NCBI RefSeq assembly: GCF_900129985.1
Contig: NZ_FQXN01000001.1
Span: 372,001 to 436,000 of the forward strand
DNA: 64,000 nt
Direction: 5' to 3'
Origin: Thermosipho atlanticus DSM 15807
GTDB lineage: Bacteria; Thermotogota; Thermotogae; Thermotogales; Fervidobacteriaceae
Part shown: one piece after another, positions 46,319 to 55,191 of the stretch
Numbering within the stretch: the first letter of the stretch is position 1
How the letters are laid out: every line of letters begins with the position of its first letter
The notes under the pieces: generated by a model
What the model was told of the DNA's origin: nothing
The model's input: the letters and a program-made list of their open reading frames with translations, nothing else
Database searches by the model: none
Translations under genes and position numbers: made by a program

Positions 46319-47935
46319 TTATGAAAATTCCACGATATTATCACATAAATCTTCCAAGAAATCCTTGGAGTGTGAGATTATCAAGATTATTGATTTACTT
46401 GCCTTTTTGCGTATCAACTCTTTTAAGGATTTGATTTTTACTCCATCCAGATAAGTTGTGGGTTCGTCCAAGAGATACATATCTTTATTATTTTGTACAA
46501 ATGTCCTTGCTATTGCAATTCTCTGGCGCTCCCCTCCAGAAAGGTTGTGCCCCCCTTCATCTATTTGTTTTTCAAGTGAAAGATCATCTAAAAATTCTAT
46601 TAAGTCCTTATCTAATTCTTTATCATCACCAAGAAGTATATTCTCTCTAACTGTTCCTTTAAAAAAAACTGAATATTGGGGAAGGTAAGCAACTTTCTGA
46701 TAATATGAATTTATCTCGATTTTACTAAGTGGTATGTTATTGATGAAAACGTAGTTGTTTTCCACACTTAAAAGTCCCAGAATGATTTTTATTACAGTAC
46801 TTTTACCTATTCCACTTTTTCCAAAAAGTCCTATGATTTTTCCTGTTTGTACATCCAGCTTAAAATTTTCAAGTAATGGAGCAGCATCTTCGTAAGAAAA
46901 GTTTGGTATATGTACTTTTAAAGATTTAATCTTTTCGTCTAAACGGTATAGCTTGGAAGTAGCGTTGCATTTTTTTGAAAACGGTAGTTCTAAAATCTCA
47001 GAAAGTCTTTTTTGCACAACTTTTATTTCCTGGCAATGTATGTTGAAATCCCAAAAGTTTTTTGCAGATTCATAGATGTAATCTATTATCATAAGCACTG
47101 CTACCAATCCACCTGCTTGTATAGTACCTATTTTCATTTGATAAACTCCAACAATGATTGCTATAATGTAACCGCTATTGAATAATAATGCAAGTGGAAT
47201 GTTGAATAGAACAATTGAGTTTATCCTTTTGATATCATTTTTTGTATAATCTTCATTGAATTCTTTAAACTTTGCTATTGAAAATTTTTCTTTCAAAAAT
47301 ACCCGAAACATTTCCATACCCTGAATGTATTCTTCCAGCCTGCTTATAAATTCCGTTTGCGATTCAAGTGCTTTATGTGTTAGATTTTTAATCTTTGAAT
47401 TAACAAAACGTGCTAAAACAAAGAAAAGCAGTAGAGGAAGAACTGATATTGTAATTGCCAGGGGATTCATAAAAAGCCCTATGGTTAAGGCAAAAATCAA
47501 TATAAGTAAGTCTTTCATAAAAAATATAAGAGTAGGATAAAAGAAATTTTGAATTCTCTCTGTATCCGTACTAATGTAAGTAAATAACCTGCCAGAATCA
47601 AAGGAAGAAATCTGGTTGAAGTTATTTTGAGCCACTTCAAATATTTTTTTTCTAAGTGATGCGGTGAAAAGTCTTATCCTGTTTTCAAAGATGTAATATG
47701 AGCCGTACATTAGAAGTTCTTTTGATAGACTTATCAACAAAAGTAACATTAGCTGAATTTTGAACAAACTAGCTGCGGTATTATTAATCAATATAAAATT
47801 TATGATATTTCTTGAAAATAAAGGAATAGAAATTGTCATTCCTGTTGCACAAATTAGCAGAAAAAATGCAAAAAATAAATGAAAGAGATGTTTTTTAAGT
47901 AATTTAACTATTTGTTTTTTAGTCATGTTTTTCAT
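46319..47935 (-). CDS. ABC exporter (TMD-NBD), single gene
   Basis: 538 residues, slightly short for the family. Six membrane helices (about 15-300) are followed by an ATPase domain with Walker A GKSGIGKST, Q-loop YLPQYS, signature NLSGGERQRIAIAR, Walker B MYLLDEPTT and an H-loop at ISHSKDF. All catalytic residues are present, so it can work as a homodimer or pair with a neighbouring subunit. ATG 47935 follows gggtgaaag. It is the only gene of the island on the minus strand and converges on the first S41 gene. Likely a peptide or drug exporter. Confidence 0.85.
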   Translation of the reverse strand: MKNMTKKQIVKLLKKHLFHLFFAFFLLICATGMTISIPLFSRNIINFILINNTAASLFKIQLMLLLLISLSKELLMYGSYYIFENRIRLFTASLRKKIFEVAQNNFNQISSFDSGRLFTYISTDTERIQNFFYPTLIFFMKDLLILIFALTIGLFMNPLAITISVLPLLLFFVLARFVNSKIKNLTHKALESQTEFISRLEEYIQGMEMFRVFLKEKFSIAKFKEFNEDYTKNDIKRINSIVLFNIPLALLFNSGYIIAIIVGVYQMKIGTIQAGGLVAVLMIIDYIYESAKNFWDFNIHCQEIKVVQKRLSEILELPFSKKCNATSKLYRLDEKIKSLKVHIPNFSYEDAAPLLENFKLDVQTGKIIGLFGKSGIGKSTVIKIILGLLSVENNYVFINNIPLSKIEINSYYQKVAYLPQYSVFFKGTVRENILLGDDKELDKDLIEFLDDLSLEKQIDEGGHNLSGGERQRIAIARTFVQNNKDMYLLDEPTTYLDGVKIKSLKELIRKKASKSIILIISHSKDFLEDLCDNIVEFS

Positions 47936-48592
47936 ATTCTTTCACCCACTTAAATACATTATCGGAAAGAAAATATTTACATTGTATACATCTGTAACGG
48001 TAATATAATATTTTCTTATCAACATACTGATTAAATGAATGATCTTAATATTTCAAAATTTTACTTTTGGTTACGATGCTTGCTATTTTTTAGCATAAAA
48101 AATAAAACTAGAAATTTTTATGCTGCTATTGTGTACTTAAGAATATTTCCTTGATTAAATTCAAAATGCATGCAATATACAGTTTACATAAATATATGAC
48201 AATATAAGAAAAATTTTATTATAGCGTTTTGAAAAGGATTATTCACAGGATTATTTGTGTTTTAAAATGTTGCTAATTTGTTATTTGTATGTTAATATAT
48301 TACAATGTGTTAGATTGTCATCCTAAAGTCAAATATTCTTTTATAAAATATTATAAACAAATTATTGAATATTTTGCAATATACTATATAGAGTATAATG
48401 TATTAACTTATGAACAGTCAATTAGTAATATTTCAAAACACAAATTATTTTATGAATGATTTTTCTTAAGTGAAAAAACTGAAAAATGAATTTTTTTTGG
48501 ATATTGTACGAGCAAATTTGTAAATTGTATAATGCACTGTGTATATAGCATAGCTATCTTAAAATGTTATTAAACCCAAAGGGGGGAATTGT
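47936..48592. other. AT-rich divergent intergenic region (657 bp)
   Basis: Separates the minus-strand ABC exporter from the second S41 gene. I see no credible gene. Short repeated AT motifs and several -10-like TATAAT sites are present; the best promoter is the one for the S41 gene at 48504-48533. Confidence 0.6.
48504..48533 (+). promoter_or_regulatory. Promoter of the second S41 peptidase gene
   Basis: TTGTAC (48504-48509) and a consensus TATAAT (48528-48533), 18 bases apart, about 60 bases before the start codon. Confidence 0.6.
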
Positions 48593-49936
48593 ATGGGGAA
48601 AACTTTAAAAATTTCAGTAATCCTTTTTTTAATAAGTTTTATTTTTTCTTCTTTGATTTTTGCAACCAAAATTGAACCAGAAAAACTTCAAAGAGATTTT
48701 GAATTTATTATTACCCTTCTAAAAGAAGCATACATTGATCCAAATGGACTGGTTAAAAACCCAGAATTTACAGAACTCGTTGATGATGTAAGAAGAAAAC
48801 TTAACAAACCTATGGATAGTTTTGAATTTTTTAAAGCGGTTTCTCCTATTTTCCATTACCTGAATGATTACCATTGTAGTATTGAACTTCCCATTTCGAA
48901 TGATTCTCAAATCTTTCCAATGACTCTTTATGTTATAGATAATAATATCTACGTTGTTTTTTCATTAGTCGAAGATGTGCCAATAAAATCAAAAGTTTTG
49001 GCGATTGATGGCATCCCATCAGCACAAATAATAAAGGAGTTTGAGCAGTACACCATTACAAAAGATAATTCTTCTCGGAAAGAACATGAAATTTCCCGAT
49101 ACATCAACTTGATACCAACTTTTTGGAATAAAAAAAGTGTGGAAATAGAATTTGAATATAACGGCTCTATAAAAAGAAAAAATATAAAAGCTATAACAAT
49201 GAAAGAATATAGAAGAAAAGTTCAGGAATCGAAGAAATCAAAATTACCCTACGAATTTGAAAGAAAAGGAAACATAGGGATATTAAGAATAGGGAGTTTT
49301 GAAATCAAAGGGAATTTATTCGTCGATTTCAGAGAATTTCTGAATAAAGTTTTTAGAGAAAATAAAGACATGACAGATCTGGTTGTAGATATAAGAAGAA
49401 ACTTCGGTGGTAAACCACAAAGCGTAATTGAAGTATTAGGCCATTTCGTAAATAAAGAACTTTCTGTGAAACGTAGAGTTAAAGTTAAAAACTCCAAGTA
49501 CAACATACAAGCTTTGGCAGGAATAGGGGTTCGTTATGATACAAACACCGAAGGAAAAGTAATCGAAGCGACTTATTCGTGGGTTATACCCCCCAGAAGT
49601 CCTGTATTTAATGGAAGAGTATGGGTACTTATCGATAACGGCATAGCTTCAGCTGCAATAACTTTTGTAGACATTGTTCAAAGTCATGGAATAGGAAGAA
49701 TAATAGGAGAAAGACCAATTTATTCCTCACATTTTACAATGGGTGGTATTAATCATTATTTGCCAAATGCGAAAATTTATGTTTACATTCCAGCTGCAAT
49801 CACATCTTACTCCTCACCTAACAGAATAGTACCAGATTACGAACTTACAATAACAACGGAAGAGAGACTTGAGCGGTTGACAGGAGTTTCTGATCCTGTT
49901 CTTGAAAAGGTAATAAAAATAATTAAGAATAAATAA
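48593..49936 (+). CDS. Secreted S41-family peptidase (tricorn/IRBP-like), copy 2
   Basis: 447 residues, clearly related to the copy at 44815 along its whole length (shared EPEKLQRDFE-type start, LNKPMDSFEFFKAVSPIFHYL, DIRRNFGG). An N-terminal signal (ILFLISFIFSSLIFA) sends it out of the cytoplasm. The DGH motif of copy 1 is here NDYHCSIEL, so the His is kept. The nucleophile loop is DNGIASAAITFVDIVQ...GRIIGERP with Ser followed by Ala-Ala. As in copy 1 the CtpA-type lysine is absent. The strong ribosome site is aaaggggggaa. It has its own promoter. Confidence 0.78.
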   Translation: MGKTLKISVILFLISFIFSSLIFATKIEPEKLQRDFEFIITLLKEAYIDPNGLVKNPEFTELVDDVRRKLNKPMDSFEFFKAVSPIFHYLNDYHCSIELPISNDSQIFPMTLYVIDNNIYVVFSLVEDVPIKSKVLAIDGIPSAQIIKEFEQYTITKDNSSRKEHEISRYINLIPTFWNKKSVEIEFEYNGSIKRKNIKAITMKEYRRKVQESKKSKLPYEFERKGNIGILRIGSFEIKGNLFVDFREFLNKVFRENKDMTDLVVDIRRNFGGKPQSVIEVLGHFVNKELSVKRRVKVKNSKYNIQALAGIGVRYDTNTEGKVIEATYSWVIPPRSPVFNGRVWVLIDNGIASAAITFVDIVQSHGIGRIIGERPIYSSHFTMGGINHYLPNAKIYVYIPAAITSYSSPNRIVPDYELTITTEERLERLTGVSDPVLEKVIKIIKNK

Positions 49937-50234
49937 GATTTTGAATAATCATTCTGTTTTGTAGTAATTATCTATCGTAAAGCATTCAAAACTTTTGCAA
50001 AATTTCTCAAGCGTTGGTTTTAATAATATATCTTATCATAGTTTAAAATGGCTGTATGTTACGAGTGTTTCCTGGTTTTTTATTTACTTCTTTTTGTTAA
50101 TATTTTTTTGGAGTATTACAAAATGAATTTATAAAAACTCTTTGATATATTTATAACCTCAACCATACTCAAATCTCTTCTTTACTTTGCTAATTGTTTA
50201 TTTTTCTAATTTTTTGAACATGTTCCATAGCTGC

Positions 50235-50263
50235 TTGACGCTGTTTAGTTTATATGTTACAAT
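50235..50263 (+). promoter_or_regulatory. Strong promoter of a structured leader RNA
   Basis: TTGACG (50235-50240) and TACAAT (50258-50263) with 17-base spacing and TGT before the -10. It is one of the best promoters in the window and drives about 235 nt of leader before a terminator. Confidence 0.75.
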
Positions 50264-50307
50264 TTCACGCAGTTGTTATATTTCTTCATAGTTAAGGGGG
50301 AAAGAGT

Positions 50308-50343
50308 ATGAGAAAGAGTAAGTTTGTTTTCGGGACAATTTAA
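50308..50343 (+). CDS. 11-codon leader ORF of the split ABC exporter operon
   Basis: ATG 50308 follows a strong Shine-Dalgarno (aaggggga) and reads MRKSKFVFGTI then stop. It is basic and very short. The stop lies 12 bases before the CGGCAACC segment that can pair with the terminator. In a different frame the following sequence is open to 50400 (NNAATKVGTKILALLIG end), so a longer frameshifted peptide cannot be excluded. Confidence 0.45.
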   Translation: MRKSKFVFGTI

Positions 50344-50479
50344 TACAAAATAATGCGGCAACCAAAGTTGGGACAAAGATACTTGCACTTTTAATCGGAT
50401 AAAAGTGTAAAGGTTGTGTATATAGGATTTTTGCACTTAATTTAGTGCAGATTTTGTATTAACAAATAGTCAATTTTAA

Positions 50480-50507
50480 AAAGCTCCGGGTTGCCGGAGC
50501 TTTTTTG
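50480..50507 (+). terminator. Intrinsic terminator in front of the split ABC exporter
   Basis: A 10-bp perfect stem (aaagctccgg 50480-50489 with ccggagcttt 50494-50503), a gttg loop and a T-run. It is 30 bases before the exporter start, so it must be read through, or a further promoter used, for the operon to be expressed. Confidence 0.9.
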
Positions 50508-50537
50508 TTGCAAATTTTAAAAAATGGAGGGATTTAT

Positions 50538-51491
50538 GTGAAGGAATTTTACAAATATTTTTTCCTATTTCATAAAGTTCTTTCAAAGATGCTTTTTTTG
50601 AAAAAATTTTTTATTGATATTATTTATGTTTCGACAATGCTTTTATCATTTGTGCTCCCGATCTTTCTTGGAAGGATAGTGGATAACTTTAGAAACAAAG
50701 AAGCATTAGATGCGTTTTATGTATATGCGTTAATTTATATTGTAGTTTTCACGTTGCAACAGATAACTCAAATTATGCGAAGAGCCTTTTCTCTGGTAGA
50801 GGGGCCTCGATTTTTGTTTGAAAGATCAATATCAAATGTAATAAAAAGAAGAAACGAAAATTTTGTGCCGGAAAAAGAAATGGATAAAATTTTTAGTTTT
50901 GAACATATTTTCGAATTCTTTTATGGTACGTTTTCAATGTATGTTTTTATCCTGCCAGTTATGATGATACTTACTGTTGGAATGATAATTTTAAATAGTT
51001 GGAAAGTTGGGGTTATAGCTTTAACAGGTTTTCTTTTAGCAGGTGTATCGAGTGATAAAAAAATGCACAAAGAAGAAAAAATTGCTGATCAAATGAATAA
51101 AGCAGAATATAAGGTCTCAGAAGTATTTTCAGATCTATATTCCGGGTATGAGGATATCAAGGCATATGAAACTTTTCCTTTAACCTTTAAATGGCTTTCA
51201 ACTGCGTTGGATCGTTTAAAGAAGGCGTACGACTTATTTGGAAAAGTTGAAATTCAATTCGGTTTATCATACGAGATTGGAGTAATCTTAATAATGCCTC
51301 TTGTTATATTTTTATTGGGCCTCCAGGTTTTTTCTGGAAATCTTTCTGTAGGAAGAGCTATTATGCTTGTTATTTACATTGAAAGATTACAAAGTTATTC
51401 TAAAGTGTACATAGAAGATACAGATTATATTTCTTGGGTTATTGCAAGAGCGAAAATAGCATATGAAAAATATTTAAAGGAGGACGCATAA
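50538..51491 (+). CDS. ABC exporter transmembrane subunit 1 (no ATPase domain)
   Basis: 317 residues from GTG 50538, which has ggaggga upstream; a longer reading from TTG 50505 starts inside the terminator. Several membrane helices typical of an ABC exporter membrane domain are seen (SFVLPIFLGRIVDNF, ILPVMMILTVGMIIL, IGVILIMPLVIFLLGLQVF). It ends at the point where other exporters continue into the linker, and the ATPase domain is encoded by the next gene, two bases downstream. It is a split version of the usual fused design. Confidence 0.8.
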   Translation: MKEFYKYFFLFHKVLSKMLFLKKFFIDIIYVSTMLLSFVLPIFLGRIVDNFRNKEALDAFYVYALIYIVVFTLQQITQIMRRAFSLVEGPRFLFERSISNVIKRRNENFVPEKEMDKIFSFEHIFEFFYGTFSMYVFILPVMMILTVGMIILNSWKVGVIALTGFLLAGVSSDKKMHKEEKIADQMNKAEYKVSEVFSDLYSGYEDIKAYETFPLTFKWLSTALDRLKKAYDLFGKVEIQFGLSYEIGVILIMPLVIFLLGLQVFSGNLSVGRAIMLVIYIERLQSYSKVYIEDTDYISWVIARAKIAYEKYLKEDA

Positions 51492-51492
51492 T

Positions 51493-52236
51493 ATGTTTGA
51501 AAAATTAGAATTTATAGATGTTTCTTTTGAATATGAAGGGAGAAAAATATTAGACAATTTTAATCTTGAAATAACGCGTGGTGAAAAAGTGGCTATTGTA
51601 GGTTCAAGTGGAGAAGGGAAAACAACTTTTATAAAGCTTGTTTTAAAGTATATATCACCACATAAAGGAAAGATTTTAGTTAATGGAAAACCTTTATCCG
51701 AGTTTGAGGAATGGTATAAAATCCTTGGAGTTTTAAGTCAGAGAGCACATATTTTTAATAGAACACTCAGAGACAATCTTCTTATTGCAAATCCAAATGC
51801 AACAGAAAAAGAAATGTATAGAGCTCTTGAATTAGCCGGCTTGAAAAAGTTTATGCAAAATAGAGATCTTGACACAGTACTTGGTAGTGATGGAGGTAAT
51901 ATTTCTGGTGGTGAGAGAACAAGAATAGCACTTGCAAGATTATTACTCAGAGAACCAGAAATTGTTATTCTTGATGAGCCACTTGAGGGTGTTGATAAAC
52001 TTGTTGAAAAAGAAGTTATAAATAATATCAGAGATTTTGTAAAGGACAAAACTTTGATTTTGATTTCACACAGGTTTAGTATTCTTTCATTGACAGATGA
52101 ATTTGCTGTACTTGAAAATGGGAAAATTGTTGAAAGAGGAAAATATCATGAACATTCACAAGATAGTCTTTTAAAACGATTTTTTAAAGCTGAGCAAGAG
52201 TTGACTGAGAAATTTAGAAAGGGTGATAGTATATGA
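51493..52236 (+). CDS. ABC exporter ATPase subunit
   Basis: 247 residues: Walker A GSSGEGKTTF, Q-loop LSQRAH, signature NISGGERTRIALARLLL, Walker B IVILDEPLEGVD and H-loop ISHRFS. It is the exporter type of ATPase domain (close spacing to DPDR-like loops, RALELAGLKKFM). It is the only ATPase in this three-gene operon and would serve both membrane subunits. It overlaps the second membrane subunit gene by four bases (ATGA). Confidence 0.87.
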   Translation: MFEKLEFIDVSFEYEGRKILDNFNLEITRGEKVAIVGSSGEGKTTFIKLVLKYISPHKGKILVNGKPLSEFEEWYKILGVLSQRAHIFNRTLRDNLLIANPNATEKEMYRALELAGLKKFMQNRDLDTVLGSDGGNISGGERTRIALARLLLREPEIVILDEPLEGVDKLVEKEVINNIRDFVKDKTLILISHRFSILSLTDEFAVLENGKIVERGKYHEHSQDSLLKRFFKAEQELTEKFRKGDSI

Positions 52237-53165
52237 GAGAATTAATAAGATGGTTCTTTAAAATCCCTAAAAAATTAATGTTCATGATACTTTTGATGAA
52301 TTTATTTGGGATTATATCGGGACTTATAGTCTCATATACTGCTATTTTAAGCAAAGACGTCATAAATTATGCTGTTTCCCAAAGTAATAACTTTTTTTTA
52401 AAAAGTTTGTTGCTAATAATAGCAGTTTTGATAAGTCATATATTAATTATTCTTGGTAAAGCTTTTGTTTCCTTCAATAAAGGAAGAGGGTTTAAGTACC
52501 TTGGTGAGTATTGTTATAAAAGAATAATGAACAAAGATTTTACGGAGTTTTCTAAGAAAGCACCTGCGTTTTACTCAGAAGTTTCATTGAGAACTATTGA
52601 AAATTTGTTGGACCCTTTTTCTAATTATGCTGATTTAGGTGGAATTGTTTTTATATTTAAAGTAATCTTTTATATGGTAACAATTTATACTTTAGATCGT
52701 ATTTCAGGTTTGTTTATGATATTTTTTGGTATTTTGATTCTTCTTTCTTTATGGATAGCAAACATTTATTATTACAAGCGCTCCAAAATAGTTGAAGATA
52801 ATTTTTTAGAAATCAAATCATATGTAGCAGATATGTTCAAGGGTATAGAGGAAATACAATTGTTTGAAGCATATAACTTTGAAATGAGTCTTTATAAAAA
52901 AGTGACTGATTCATTTTGGAAATATAAAAAAAGATTGTATTTTAACGATTTTATTCTTAGTTTTATGATTCGTGATTTGATCTCAATGGCATTTTATCTT
53001 TTTGTTATATATCGCGGGGTAGTATTAAGTGATCCAGGAACATTTTATGCTCTTTTTAATTTATTTACATTAATAAGATATCAATTATTTACACTAATGG
53101 GTGTATGGGACATTGTTCGCACAGGAATTACTGCTGCAAGGCAGCTTGAAGAAGTTGTTGGTTAA
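52233..53165 (+). CDS. ABC exporter transmembrane subunit 2 (no ATPase domain)
   Basis: 310 residues with about six membrane helices and the exporter coupling region GIEEIQLFEAYNFEM. It ends at ARQLEEVVG, exactly where the linker to an ATPase domain normally begins, so the gene is either natively ATPase-free or has lost its 3' half. No ATPase remnant is seen downstream. With the two genes before it, it would form a transporter of two membrane subunits and one kind of ATPase. Confidence 0.78.
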   Translation: MRELIRWFFKIPKKLMFMILLMNLFGIISGLIVSYTAILSKDVINYAVSQSNNFFLKSLLLIIAVLISHILIILGKAFVSFNKGRGFKYLGEYCYKRIMNKDFTEFSKKAPAFYSEVSLRTIENLLDPFSNYADLGGIVFIFKVIFYMVTIYTLDRISGLFMIFFGILILLSLWIANIYYYKRSKIVEDNFLEIKSYVADMFKGIEEIQLFEAYNFEMSLYKKVTDSFWKYKKRLYFNDFILSFMIRDLISMAFYLFVIYRGVVLSDPGTFYALFNLFTLIRYQLFTLMGVWDIVRTGITAARQLEEVVG

Positions 53166-53456
53166 TTGAATTGAAAAATAGCTAAAAAACGAAACTCAAG
53201 AAAGCAAGGAAAGAGTAAGAACTTTCGACTATGCTCAGGATAATAATACTGGCGAGGCTAAAAATTTTGCAGTGTTAGTGCTTTTTATTGTTTTGGATAC
53301 AATTTTTCTCTCTGTCATTCTGAGGAACGAAGAGACAAATAGTCTTATTTTTTACCAATCATTTAACCTCGCCAACATTTTCCAATACTTACTTTTTAAA
53401 ATTCTTATATTTTAAACAGTGTAAAATATAAAAAATACAAATATATAATTTGAGAA
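53166..53456. repeat. Intergenic region with inverted dispersed-repeat copies
   Basis: GTCATTCTGAGGAACGAAG (53314-53332) belongs to the widespread GTCATTCTGAG...GAAG intergenic repeat type. A related sequence in opposite orientation (CTTTCGACTATGCTCAGGAT, from 53222) lies 90 bp before it. Around them is an inverted repeat TGGCGAGGCTAAA (53250-53262) and TTTAACCTCGCCA (53362-53374). The whole could be a small non-coding mobile element. No gene is seen. Confidence 0.55.
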
Positions 53457-54737
53457 TTATTTACCAGTGTGATTTTCTAACAGTTTATAAGGACTTAATT
53501 TTTTAAAAAGAAGTATACATAAAAATGTTCCGATGCCTGAAAGAAGACCTGCTGATATGAAAACATAAGAATAATTGCCAGTTGCGTCATATATCCAAGA
53601 ACCTATTGTCGGTGATATTGCCCCCACACCAAAAGCTGTAAATATTAAACCATAATTGACTCCTAAATTTTTCGTTCCAAAATATTCTGCTGTTAAAACA
53701 GGAAAAAGTGCTAAGGTCACTGCAAACCCCCATCCTGTTATTGCAGCTGCAATGCATAAAGTGATAAAGTTTACAACAAAAATAGGAAATAAAAGCAATA
53801 TTACTACCTGGATTATATAAGTTACTATCATTACTTTTAAAACACCGAACTTATCGCTTAAGAATCCTGCCAGTGGCCTGCCAAGACCATTAAAACCTGA
53901 GAAAATAGCGATAGCCCAGGCAGCTTCCATAGAGGAGAGTCCAAGAATGAGCTCTCCATATGGGGGTATAAGTTTCATGCTTAATAATCCTCCAGTTATA
54001 ACCAGGGCAAAAATCAACCACATTGTGTAAAATATAGGCATTTTTAAAAGAGCGTTTGGTGTGATATCTTTTATAATAACGTTCCTTTGTTTTGACTTTT
54101 TAATATTTTTTTCAACTGGTAATTCCCAATTTTCTGGTGGATTTTTAATTAAAATAACTGCAATCGACAGTACTATAAAGGTAGTTATACCAATTATAAT
54201 AAAAGTACCTTCTATTCCATATTTTGGAATTAAATATCCAGCCTTAAGAGGAGCAAATACAAGAGCTGCTAGCCCAAATCCCATAACTGCAAAAGATACA
54301 GCAACTCCTGGCTTATCTGGAAAAAATTTTCTTGCAGGTGGAGCAACACATGCATAAGTCAATCCACAAGATATACCTCCTAAAATTCCGTATGTTATTA
54401 CTAACCACCAGCTATATGGAAATTTTCCTACAAAAGATGCAGAAATATAGGCTATGAAAAATAATATTGTACCAATAGCAGAAACTTTCTTTGGACCCCA
54501 TATATCTTGTAATTTGCCAGCTGGGACCATTGTTAAAGCAAAAATTACCATGAAAACAGTGAATGGTAAAGTAGCTTCTGTTGTAGTCCATCCAAATTTT
54601 TCAACTAAAGGTACAATGAATACTCCCCAAGCGTAAGATAGACCACCCATCAAGGCTAACAAAAACCCTGCTAAAGGTATTTGCCAGCGTGTTTTAAAAT
54701 ATTTTTGGTTTAAAGTTTTGTCAACTAACTTTTCCAA
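53457..54737 (-). CDS. MFS carrier, oxalate/formate antiporter (OFA) family
   Basis: 426 residues with twelve predicted membrane helices. The N-terminus (WQIPLAGFLLALMGGLSYAWGVFIVPLVEKFGWTTTEA) and AGKLQDIWGPKKV loop between helices 2 and 3 are typical of the OFA group, which moves small carboxylates. The second-half loop is LAGFLSDKFGVLKVM. Start TTG 54737 with ggaggag six bases upstream. It is divergent from the RpiR regulator and the sugar-acid genes, so a role in uptake or exchange of an organic acid from that pathway is likely but inferred. A good extended -10 (TGCTATAAT, minus strand, 54791-54786) lies upstream. Confidence 0.85.
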   Translation of the reverse strand: MEKLVDKTLNQKYFKTRWQIPLAGFLLALMGGLSYAWGVFIVPLVEKFGWTTTEATLPFTVFMVIFALTMVPAGKLQDIWGPKKVSAIGTILFFIAYISASFVGKFPYSWWLVITYGILGGISCGLTYACVAPPARKFFPDKPGVAVSFAVMGFGLAALVFAPLKAGYLIPKYGIEGTFIIIGITTFIVLSIAVILIKNPPENWELPVEKNIKKSKQRNVIIKDITPNALLKMPIFYTMWLIFALVITGGLLSMKLIPPYGELILGLSSMEAAWAIAIFSGFNGLGRPLAGFLSDKFGVLKVMIVTYIIQVVILLLFPIFVVNFITLCIAAAITGWGFAVTLALFPVLTAEYFGTKNLGVNYGLIFTAFGVGAISPTIGSWIYDATGNYSYVFISAGLLSGIGTFLCILLFKKLSPYKLLENHTGK

Positions 54738-54820
54738 AACTTCTCCTCCTTTTTTATAAGCGCCGTTGTAATATCCGACAGTTACATTATAGCATGAATT
54801 GTGTTAAAAAAGAACATTTT

Positions 54821-54916
54821 CACGTGAACATATTTTTTAAAAGTTATGCTGTATTAATGTGATTTTTTCGGAAATTAGCTGTTTTATTTTTTTACAAATT
54901 ATCTTATTTTCACGTG
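54821..54916. promoter_or_regulatory. Two TTTTCACGTG sites in the divergent regulatory region
   Basis: TTTTCACGTG occurs at 54817-54826 and again at 54907-54916, each with the CACGTG palindrome. The first lies about 30 bp upstream of the -10 of the MFS gene. They are candidate operators for the RpiR-family regulator encoded next door or another factor. Confidence 0.45.
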
Positions 54917-55191
54917 CTTTTTATTTTATTGATATTGTCTAAATAATGCGATTTAACAGTTTTTAAAAATATTTACAATATAAATTTTGTCAAGGTATTT
55001 GAGAAAAAATTTTTTTAATTTTGTATTCTGAAGCAATATTTGAAATATTATACGTTTTATTAAAACTGGACGATAATGAGGAGTAATTGTAAATAATAAC
55101 ACATAATAGCTGAAAACCAGATTAGGTTTTTAATGGTCAGATAAGTTATACTTTTTTCAAAACAAAAAAATTTTTTCTCAGGAGGGACAGT

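Larger units (their letters stand above)
50264..50507 (+). ncRNA. Structured leader RNA of the split ABC exporter operon
   Basis: The segment between promoter and terminator folds well by eye. It holds a 10-bp hairpin (TGCACTTTTA with TAAAAGTGTA, about 50382-50409), a second hairpin TGCACT/AGTGCA (about 50426-50443) whose arms can also pair with the first, and CGGCAACC (50356-50363), which is exactly complementary to GGTTGCCG (50489-50496) in the terminator. An 11-codon ORF is at its start. It is therefore a candidate attenuator or an unrecognised regulatory RNA. I do not recognise it as a known riboswitch. Confidence 0.5.

Noticed and set aside
46225-46434. 69-codon open frame on the plus strand
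   Set aside because: It runs antisense into the 3' end of the ABC exporter gene and has no ribosome site; a shadow frame.
50308-50400. A single 30-residue bacteriocin-like peptide spanning two frames
   Set aside because: It needs a frameshift at a site with no slippery run. The strong RNA structure and terminator fit a leader better.
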